Source of the DNA: Polychytrium aggregatum
Taxonomy: Eukaryota; Chytridiomycota; Chytridiomycetes; Polychytriales
Assembly: GCF_025602895.1 (NCBI RefSeq)
Contig: NW_026516208.1
Span: 682,001-746,000 of the forward strand
Reading direction: 5' to 3'
Length of the DNA: 64,000 nucleotides
Shown piece after piece: positions 12,101 through 21,306 of the stretch. Position 1 is the stretch's first letter, and every line of letters starts with the position of its first letter. The translations under genes were made by a program, and so were the position numbers. The notes under the pieces were generated by a model. That model saw nothing but the letters and a program-made list of their open reading frames with translations, was not told the origin of the DNA and searched no databases.

Positions 12101-13599
12101 GTGGTGAACAATTGGATTCAGGAATTCAAATTCACAGCATACCGACCAAATAGACATAATTAATACCGCTATCCAAAATTTGAATGATATTGTGGACTTT
12201 CTCAATCGTATTATATGTCGGCATCGGAATCCACAGAGATCCTCCGAGATTAACAATACAGAGGAGAAGAGTAAAAATTGCCACGAAAGATGGGGCCTGA
12301 ATGTAACCTATTGTTAGTATATGCAACTTTGTTAGTCCATCAGTTGAATATTCGATGATCAGAAATCTTACTTGGAAAAATCCAGCGCTACTTTTCAGCA
12401 TTCCGACTGAAAGTCGACCAGTGATAGCTCCAGCATGTGCAAACTTGAACCTGCAACAATCAACACCAAACACAAAAGGATTCAGTCAACGAGTGGTGAT
12501 GTGATCACTTGTGAGTGTGAACAAGTATCAGGTAGACACAGGATCAGAATCCACAGGATCAGAAGCCACAGCATCAGAAACCACAGTAGAACTCACGACT
12601 TGGGGATGCCTGTGGGAGCGACGAGGAACCAGGATGCAGGACGAAGGAGTCGGGTTGTGGGTTGGATATGCATCGTCAGCGCATCACTTTCCACATTCAC
12701 CACACTCACCATCTTACTCTATCCACCACTGCACCATCTGCTTTGCTGCTGGACCATCACGCTCGACCGTCCCACATACCCGTTGTTCCAGAGGTACACT
12801 GGATGGCGACATAATCATCAAGGGGTTCACAGACTTCGAGAGACGGGGGTGGGACGTTGTCCAGCACAGGGAACGTGGTGGCATCGACCAGCGTCACTCC
12901 AATGGTGCGGCCAGGCTTGGTGTGGTGGTAGAGGATGTACTTGATGGAGTGTCTGTTTCGATTGGAGTCAAGGTCGAGTCAGGTTGAGCACAGAGGTCTC
13001 TGGGATGTCAATCTCCTGAGACACATGCGAGACAAGCACAAGTACAAACCTCTCGCACAGAGCCTTGCGAACAGCGGCAGGGAAATTGAGAGCGAGGTTG
13101 AGTGTTTTCCTGGATGGCAACAAGGGACAGATGAGACTCGATCCTGGTCATGGCAGGGACAAAGACCGGTCATGTCATGCACAGGCAGCCAGACCAGACC
13201 AGACCAGACCAGAGATACTCACTTGCCAAGCATCCACACAGCAAACGAGTAGATCACCCAGCTGGCTTCGGCCTCGCAGAAGGTGCCGATGACCTCGTGG
13301 TCGTCGTCGTTCCAGCCAGGGAGAGCCTTGAGAGCCTGGGCGACCGAATACGCCTGCTTCCACACACGGAGATAGCTGAGTCGCTCCGAGGCGCCGCTCT
13401 CGTAGGTGTTGATCAGGAGGGCATCGGGCTCGTCGCGGGCAGTGTTGATGAGACACTCGACAGGATGGAGCCAGGGGCCAAAGGGATCGAGCGGAGAAGG
13501 GAATGTTGGCTGTTGGGAGACAGGGGTCTGCGAGGAGACATCTCGGTCGTCGACCGGGTCTGCGGACCCTCCAAAACAACAGGAGATGGCCCTGAGCAT
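9125..13599 (-). CDS. NRPS-like adenylation-thiolation-thioester reductase (A-T-R) enzyme
   Basis: Eleven exons keep phase and give 1080 aa: complement of 13599..13223, 13109..13050, 12952..12780, 12609..12597, 12450..12372, 12296..12147, 12078..11902, 11832..11504, 11346..10004, 9830..9638, 9473..9125. The A domain has the AMP-binding core CTSGTTGIPKS, YGSSE (A5), and GRFDQKIKVNG near its end. A carrier domain follows (GGVGFDSLSIG, phosphopantetheine Ser). The extended-SDR reductase has TGATSFLG for the nucleotide and YSQTK for catalysis. Such enzymes activate a carboxylic acid as AMP ester, load it on the carrier and release it by NADPH reduction as aldehyde or alcohol. There is no condensation domain. 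The substrate is unknown; alpha-aminoadipate reductase (Lys2) shares this layout but has a longer N-terminus. Exon 4 is only 13 nt, inside the A3 motif. Exons 5-7 are visibly AT-richer than the rest. Confidence 0.9.
11359..11405. repeat. 7-bp tandem repeat (gtgtgag) in an NRPS-like intron
   Basis: About six copies of gtgtgag, one of them shortened, occur in the intron between exons 8 and 9, close to the acceptor at 11347. A related gtga/gtgag repeat lies in another intron of the same gene at about 9476-9508. Confidence 0.8.
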
Positions 13600-14198
13600 G
13601 CCGGGGTTGGGATGGAAGCGACAAAGGTGCCGATGCCAAAGCCAGATGGGGGCAGGAGAGCGAGGAGGGAGCCGAAAGGGCGAAACGAGACAAATATGAC
13701 GAGGGGAAAGGGTGAGGGGAGTGCCTTTTGTCGGTCTGGGCAGCCAGGAGACGGCGGCTTGGTCTGGCTGCTTGCCAGATTGCATTGAGCGAATGCTCTT
13801 GCTTCCTCTCGAGCTGCTGAGTCTGCCAGCGTGACCGGCTCTGTGCTTGGGCGGTGGGTCTGGCTGGCTGCCCCTCGATGCTGTGCTGTTGCCTCGCGCA
13901 GCAAGCTGCTTGCAAATCCACTGTTCAGCCAGCGAACAGTTCACTCGGTGGGAACACATGGGCAAGTTTGACACTCGTATATCTTTGTTTGTGTCTGGCT
14001 GGGGGATATTCATTGTGGCCACCAGCAGTACATATCACACCACGGCACACAACGCACCACAGCACAAATCGCCCCCTCACCCAGACGAAGAATAATCCGT
14101 CCGCAGACCAGGGACAGGCTCGATTTGGTCTCTTGGACAGAGGTTGATGATGATCTCGGTATGAGGACGCACTCCTACTCGGCAGGGACTCTGATTCA
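13600..14198. other. Intergenic, upstream of NRPS-like gene / downstream of DONSON-like gene
   Basis: About 600 bp between two minus-strand genes. The frame of the NRPS-like gene stays open upstream of the chosen ATG to 14022, but the added residues look like random, basic, low-complexity sequence. The ATG at 13599 (M-L-R-A-I-S) is therefore preferred. No other gene was seen. Confidence 0.45.
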
Positions 14199-16915
14199 TC
14201 ATGCCCACGAATATCGGCCATGCTCGATCTTCACCCTGCTTATATCCCGCGAGTCACCGTATCTGCTTGGCACCGTCCGGAGCGATGGCTCCGCGTCATA
14301 CCCGTCCGAGTTCGTGCCTCCACCCAGATTCATGCCCTGCATATTGTCATAATTGGAGAACGTGCCCTCCAGCGGCCGCATCAAATGCGGATCGCTGCTG
14401 TGGGTCCCGCCGTGGTTCCCACTGTGTGTTCCTGTTGTCATCCCTGGCTTCTGGTGCTTTTTGAGCGATTCAACCAGGGCAAGAACGGACGTGGGTAGCA
14501 GCAGCCCGCGTATCTCGAGCCGATAGTACTCCGTCAGCCCGACAGCCGCATTTTGTCCTTTCAGACCACTGGCTTGCTGCACCTTGCCGTACTTGGATAC
14601 CTATTGGTAGATGGAGCGTGCGTACATGTGGGTTGCGATGATTCCAACTTCGGAGCGGAAGCATCTGCAGCCACTCGGATGCAGTCAACGAGCACCGGCC
14701 TTGCCACTGACCTGCGCGGATTTGAGACTAGCGTGAAGAAAAGGGTGGGGAGAGACAAGCATAGGGAACTGGCGCGCCTGACGCTCGAGTTGTGGGTCTC
14801 TCCAGTTGAGAAGAAAGTCAAATAGACCGTGCACTGCCTTTGGAGATGCGAAATAGAGCGGCACGCGCTTTCCAGCTCTGTCGCATGTAGTAACAGAATC
14901 AGTCCAACTGTTCCGCGACAATGGTGTGACGATCTCGATCCATCCGTGGGGATCTGCACTTACTCTTGCGACAGATCTCGAGTGGCCGGATCTGGAAGCA
15001 CGGCTTCAAAGGGAACTCCTGAATCATACGCCAATGTATGGATGCGCTTGGTTAGACAAACATCACGTCAGCTCTAGTATGATATCCAGGCGCGGACACC
15101 TTTCCGTTGTTGGCTGTACTCGGACCCAGGGAAGTGGCAGCGACGCACAGTTTAGTGGCCAAGCCAGACTTGCCTTGACTTTCAAGGATGCGCCTGAGAC
15201 CAGGTGTTGATGTCGACAAAACTGCTTTGGGTTTGGGTGACTCGCCTGCCACCACCTTTGGAGACAGAAACAACACCGAAAATTCCGGATTGAGGTAGTA
15301 AAAGTAGGATGACACGTCGTTCTTCATTGCAAAGTAGAGCGATCGGAAGGCCGACTTCCTGAGTTCAGTAAATGGGGTGGCCAAAGGTCCCAGATGGGGG
15401 AGGAGAAGTATGTTGGATGAGAGGACCACGAGACTACACCGCTGCCATCACAGCCTTGGAGGGTGGGGCGATGGCTGGGGGCGGCTACTTTGGAGTCGTG
15501 CACCCAACACGACCAGAGAAGTTGCATCTGGACATGATGCCGGGACCGAGTCTGCATCGTACCATTCCTCCTGTAGCGCTGCAAAATGCTTCATGTTTTC
15601 GTCGAGATGCACGGCTGATCTGCTCTCGGGCTCTCGCTTCAGATGCTGCAAGACAGCCTGGGATAATGCCGGCGCCAGTCGTTGGGAAGGATAAAGCCAG
15701 TGATACAGCGAGTGCTGAAACGCATACTTGTGATCTGTCTATCAACCCACGTGACAGTGTAAGAATCTTCAACTCGTTGGGGCTTGAAGGTGACATCATC
15801 GTGGAGATGGTGGCATGTCGCACGGCGGTCTCGCCAGGTCCGATCGAGGATGCGTTGGACAATGCAAGAGCCAGAGTCCAAACGGCGACCTACATCAATC
15901 TCGACAGTATTTCCGCGCTCAACAAAGGAGCCCAGGGCCTCGGACTCGTGGAGAGAATTGTGGACGTTGATGCTGCTGAAGGAATATGGGGAGTGGAAGA
16001 CCGCAGAGAATTTGAGGTTCCAGTCGATGGGAAGCCGAGTATCGGACCCGGAGAACTCGTCGTTTGTCGCACGCTCGGTTGCACCGACACCCTGGAAGCA
16101 CAGTTTATACGTCGGTCAGGGTGAGGCCAGCGTGGGGTCGAGTAAGCCGATTCCTCGGGAAGCAGGCAGATGCTCGGCTGCCAACGCCACATCGAGCCGA
16201 GACTTACTTGCTCGCTGGCCACAGTCCTGGCCACCGATGACTTGGCGAGTTCATCCGGCAGCGTCTGTCCGTCCAAATCTCCGGCAAACATGATGTCATA
16301 TGTGGCACCCTCTGAGGCAGGCGTTTGGACGACAGCATCCCGATAAAAATCGCTGGTCCATTCAATCACCTCTTCGTCACTGTCGCTGCTGTCGGTGTCA
16401 TGGCGAGCGGAGCTGCTGTTGATCGACAATATGCCCCCTGGTGAACAGATCTGAGCAACGATTTCCTCGGTGCTTCCTCCAGATTCGGCCGCTCGGGACT
16501 CGAAATCCTTCACCGTTTGCTGCGATGCACGAGACAGGGAATCGGTTGGGAATTACAACGTGATGGTCCGAGCCGAGGAAACGAAGGAAACAAAGGGATG
16601 GTCAGGGTGGAATAAATGAGCAAGAGAAGTGCTCACCGACTGCTTGTAGCCCCGGATTGCAGCAGCAACGAGGTGGCCGCGGTTGGACGGCACATCTTGG
16701 CTCTGGACAGAGTCCATGTCGAAGATGGACTCGATGGACTTGGACTCGCTTTCGGACGCCGATCGAATCTTCTCCAGCATCATGAACGGGTTGTGCGGCA
16801 CCGCGGAGTGCCCCTGCTTCGATTTCGAGAATGGATTTCGGGTGGCCGACTTGATTCGGGGGCTTGTGGAAGCTGCGCTGGCAAGATTGCTGGACGGGCG
16901 AGCAATCGATGGCAT
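14199..16915 (-). CDS. DONSON-like replication factor
   Basis: Conserved blocks on the minus strand, N to C, match the animal DONSON / fly Humpty Dumpty family: NPFMMLE near 16790; DWNLKFSAVF near 16010; FQHSLYHWLYP near 15700; SSYFYYLNPEFSVLFLSP near 15290, continuing to TPGLRRILESQG; LVSPHPFLHASLKSAQ near 14710; TEYYRLEIRGLLLP near 14520. The blocks are separated by GT-AG introns (for example 16637/16636, CAGTCG/gtgagc). In animals DONSON helps load the CMG helicase and protects replication forks in the nucleus. The N-terminal third is Ser/Pro-rich and acidic. The start is uncertain: ATG 16915 is the first in frame, yet coding-like Ser/Pro-rich sequence continues open to about 17150, so an upstream exon may exist. 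The C-terminus is shorter than in animals. The full exon chain was not resolved. Confidence 0.78.
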
Positions 16916-17154
16916 CCTGGCCGAGGGACCTGCAGGGTTTGGTGCCCGAGACCCATCGAGGGCAACAACTGGCGGCGTCGATCGACTCGACGATGGCCGT
17001 GGCGAGGACTTTGGCGAGGACCCTGGATCAGGGCGAGTCAGGGTCGGCTGTGAAGCTGACGATGGCGATTGCAGGCTAGATGACTGCGGGGCATCCTGGT
17101 GTGCCTTCTTGGCCAGCTGCCTTTGCTGAAGTAGCCGAGCGAGCAGTAGCGATA

Positions 17155-17706
17155 GTTCAAGGGGTTGTCAGGGCAGCATGGAGCGGCAATAGTACGCAAG
17201 TTTGTCGACATATTGATGGGCAAGACAGTGTCGGGGATGTTGTTTGGAGCATTAGCGAAGCGACGATGCAGATGCTGAAACCCGAGCCAGCGATCGCACC
17301 CTGATCGAGAAATCGATGAGCGACACAGAGCGAGACCAAGCCCGGATAGCGTATATGGCATGCATATGGCATGCTCACTCTGATCGCCAGCAGATCGATT
17401 GGACGCTTGGTTCCCCGGGGAGCGGGCTGGGATGTCGGTGTGCTGGTGGGATGCATGGCTGAGGAGCTGTGGGGAGTAAAGCTCAAGTATCAGAATGATC
17501 GCCGATACTGGACCAACGCACGGCTCTTCTCCACTCGAAGCGGGTGTGTTGGTTGTCTCCGGGCCCCTGCTGCTGTTGCTGGCGATGCAGATCACAGCTG
17601 CGAATGCTGTGATCACCCACAAAGCCGGCCCTGGTCCTGCACTTCGAGCCGCCGCGCTCTGGCTTGATCTGTCTCCGAACCTCTCTTTCCTCCTCCCTAC
17701 CGCAGC
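17155..17706. other. Divergent intergenic, DONSON-like / FNTA
   Basis: This is the shared upstream region of two divergent genes. It may hold the missing 5' exon of the DONSON-like gene. No strong core promoter motif was recognised. Confidence 0.45.
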
Positions 17707-20052
17707 ATGAGCATTGATTTCGCAAACGACCCTGTCTGGAGCGACATCACTCCAATCCCGCAGGACGACGGGCCAAACCCGGTTGTTCCGATTTCATATT
17801 ATCCAAGCTGTAAGCTCTGCTTTGAAGCCGATGGCTCGTGTGCAGCGACCCAAAGACACCTTCCCCCCTTTCCGTCTCGAGAGCGGCTGGGCTTATCCAC
17901 CCTGCTCTGATAGGGGCATCACACCCAACCGCTGCAGTCTTCCGCAGATACATATTCTTCACCGGTTGTCACGACACAGTCCCCGGAGCTGTGTCTCCTC
18001 AGAATGTTAACGCATCTGCGATGTTTGGCATAATCAGACAGGGTTGCCACCGGCTATTTCCGGGCGATCGTAGCCCGCAAAGAGTTCAGCCCCAGGGTGC
18101 TGGACCTGACGGATGCAATCCTGCAGGACAACCCGGCCCACTACACCGTGTGGTAAGCTAAGGGCTCCGTTGCCAAGCCTCAGCGAGGAACACTCTTGCG
18201 AGCCCTCGTCCCCCATACTCAATCCAATCAAAGAACTCAAGGAGTTTTGAGTATTTGACTCGGTTGCTGTTTGGGGCTCTAACCGGAGGATGATCGATGC
18301 GATACAGGAAGTATCGACAGGACACTCTCATGGCAATTAACCATGACCTCGAGGAAGAGCTCAAATACATTGATCAAATGGCCGAAGAAAACCCCAAGAA
18401 CTACCAGATCTGGTGGGTTAGGAGATGGGCCGAGCACTCTGGCCACTGATGCGGTCGCAGTGAGCGGTCGTAGATGGGGTCCCGATCTCGCAAAGGAGCT
18501 TGTTGGTAACGACTCACCGACTCGACGAACCAATGATACTGTCCAGGCATCACCGCCAGGTTGTCATCGAAAAGCTGAACGATCCAAGCCGTGAGATTGC
18601 ATTCATCAACGCATCGCTCGCTGGGGACTCCAAGAACTATCATGCGTGGACCTACAGGTACCGACGGTGACCATAGCCAAAATATCAGCAAATACCTTGG
18701 GAGCGTGATCTGGACGTGCGGTTGTTTGAATGCCTCGTTGACGGTGCAATGAGGGATTGTGGCTAGTTTGCTAGGTCGTGTAGGAGAAATGACGGGCGAC
18801 ACTGATGCCGATGCCGATGCCGATGCCGATGCCGATGCCGATGCCGATGCCGATGCCGATGCCGATGCCGATGCCGATGCCGATGCCGATGCCGATGCCG
18901 ATGCCGATGCCGATGCCGATGCCGATGCCGATGCCGATGCCGATGCCGATGCCGATGCCGATGCCGATGCCGATGCCGATGCCGATGCCGATGCCGATGC
19001 CGATGCCGATGCCGATGCCGATGCCGATGCCGATGCCGATGCCGATGCCGATGCCGATGCCGATGCCGATGCCGATGCCGATGCCGATGCCGATGATTCT
19101 ATCCATTTGTCGGTATCGCCCGTTTGCTCTACAGACAGTGGCTGGTCAAGCACTTTTCACTCTGGAATCGCGAGATCATCGACATGAACCGTTTCCTCGA
19201 CGAAGACGTATTCAACAACTCGGCCTGGAATCAGCGCTACTTTGTGTATTCGCAGCGACCAGAGAAATGGGTCCCTGACGAGATCCACGATGAAGTCAAG
19301 TAAGTGACCCAAGCGCATGCATCGAGTGGTCGTGAACCGGCTTGCGCTCCAACGATATGCATTGTTGGGTTTGATGCCCGTCGCCGGTGTCATGGCTCAT
19401 CTGGTGCATGGCGCTCATTCAAGCGAAATACTCTGAGGCTACCCTAGTCGCAAATCGCTAACACTTTGGCCCGCGATAGGTACACCCTAATGAAGATTGC
19501 GATTGCGCCAAACAACGAGAGTGCGTGGAGCTACTTGAAAGGGTAGGGCTACACTCCGTGCCGCACGCTCCTGTAGGGCTGCGAATACGCTGTCGACCAG
19601 TTAATTTGTGCTGGGAGGATGCGAGCTGTCTGTGTTCGTGGTGCTTACAGTGTTATCTCATGCGTATTCCCGACGGCATTCGAATGACTGGGACCGATGT
19701 GGCACAGCATTGTGGTACTTGCGGGTCAGAAGCTGTCGGATTATCCCGAGATTGTCGATGCCTCCGAGAAAGCGGCGCTTGAACTCAACTCCACATTTGG
19801 GCTCGTGGCACTTCTGGATATCCTGACAGAGCAAAACGATATCAGCAGAGCGAAGCAGGTTTGTGGCGTTGTGGGTGGCCCGGGTGCAGATTTCCCAACG
19901 AAAGCGCTTCGTCATCGAATATGCCTGACCAATGCAACTATCGCCTCTGACATCTGTGCTCGTCTGCGTGCGCACAGATCTGTCAGGTCCTGGAGCACCA
20001 AGACTCTGTCCGCCAGGCTTACTGGAAGTACCGAGCGGAGCAGCTCCCATGA
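17707..20052 (+). CDS. FNTA: Protein farnesyltransferase / geranylgeranyltransferase type I alpha subunit
   Basis: Eight exons, join(17707..17809,18038..18152,18308..18412,18547..18657,19135..19299,19480..19542,19708..19858,19978..20052), give 295 aa in uninterrupted phase. The protein is the shared alpha subunit of the CaaX prenyltransferases that modify Ras, Rho and other small GTPases in the cytosol; in yeast it is Ram2. The N-terminus [19 protein letters not shown] is diagnostic. Prenyltransferase alpha repeats follow: [45 protein letters not shown] and [11 protein letters not shown], spaced as in the family. The C-terminus [18 protein letters not shown] matches the family end. Intron 4 is mostly a GATGCC hexamer array. 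Introns often split the repeat Trp codons (TG/G), so the exon borders follow the helical repeats. Confidence 0.95.
18804..19091 (+). repeat. Hexanucleotide microsatellite (GATGCC)48 in FNTA intron 4
   Basis: Forty-eight perfect, uninterrupted copies fill 288 of the 477 bp of the intron 18658-19134. Because the unit is 6 bp, all frames stay open and give dipeptide polymers (Asp-Ala and Pro-Met on plus; Gly-Ile and Ala-Ser on minus). These are not genes. Confidence 0.98.
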
Positions 20053-21306
20053 GCACAGTAACCGAGAACCAAGTCTGTCCAGCGACATGAAGAAACACGA
20101 TTCAAGGCAGTTGCTGCTGCGCTGCGGTGACTTGCGATCCAGGAAGTGGTCGAGTGATTACAGCGTTCCAAGCGAATATGGGACACCCCGTTTTGAGCCA
20201 TGTTGCTTTTGCTGGGACCCGAATACACCCACCTAAATGGCAATCATGGCTAAACAGTGTGCTCGCAGTGCCGGGAAGCCAAGCGACTCGAGAAAGACGA
20301 GTATCTTGATATCGACACCATGGAACTGTCCAGAGGCTCAAGTGGATGCATCACACAAAGAGATTGCCAACCAGGACGGGATACAATTGCATAGCCTGCC
20401 CACTGGAGCCTACAGTCAGTCAGCGGGTTTCGGGATCCACCGTATACGAGAGTATGACGCATATACGAGACACCTCTACTCCCGGGATTGCAGCACCGCA
20501 ACGCAGCGGTTGATGGGCGGGAATTCGGAACCCGGCGAATATGGCGACCCTGGCACTCGGTCACAGCGGTCCACGTGGGACTGCGCGCAGCAGCACAGTG
20601 GCTGCCACAAACGTGCGCGCCTCCGCTTTCGGGCGCGGGCGGAGGAGCGCGGCGGTGGCTCGCTGTGTGACGCCACCGCGTGGGCTGTGCGCGGGCGCGT
20701 TGCCGCTCCTGTGCCACGGCGCGCCAGAGGCGGACAGTTTGTGTGGCTGCGGGGGCGGCGCGGCGCCGTTTCGCGCTTGGTCCGCGCGCTCGACGCGTTC
20801 GACGCGGCTGTCCCACCCTGTCCGGACGTTAATGGCATCGCTCAATCCGCGCCGATGTATTAACGCTGGCGCATCCGCGGGAATATCATTGACATCGTTA
20901 CGTCCGCAGGAGTGTGTGTTATCGCTTCGGGACTATTTGCACCGAGTCCCATATCGACTTTCGCTTCTTGTCCCCCGGCCTGCACTGCTCTTTCGTCCTC
21001 TCGTCGTCCCCGCCCACTGTTTGCACACCCCTTTGTCCGCAGCCGTCACCTGCCCGCTCGTTTTTGTTTCGTCGTCCATCCTTCGTCGTTTTCGTCGTCT
21101 TCGTCGCCGCTCGTCTGTCCGTGCGCTTGCGCTGCTCGATCGGCGCTTCCATCCGCTCTTCGCTATCAACCCGCAGCGTCCGCCCCGGGTCCTGCGCTCC
21201 GCCGCCGTCTTGCCGTGCATTTCCTGCGCCTGCCCTTGATTCCATCCGTATCCGCTCGCCTTCCATCGCATCCTCAGCTCCCCCCAGCATCCTCAGCATC
21301 CTCGCC
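20053..21306. other. Intergenic, FNTA to syntaxin
   Basis: This stretch contains the FNTA 3' flank, then a very GC- and CpG-rich block at about 20560-20830 with random open frames on both strands. A long C/T-rich tract (about 20960-21300) leads to the syntaxin start. No gene is supported. Confidence 0.5.

Noticed and set aside
18401-19278. Open frames encoding Asp-Ala, Pro-Met, Gly-Ile or Ala-Ser polymers
   Set aside because: They are products of the GATGCC microsatellite, which is inside FNTA intron 4.
20237-20863. Plus-strand 208-codon frame downstream of FNTA
   Set aside because: FNTA ends in the family-typical C-terminus at 20052, and this frame runs through CpG-rich DNA without signature.
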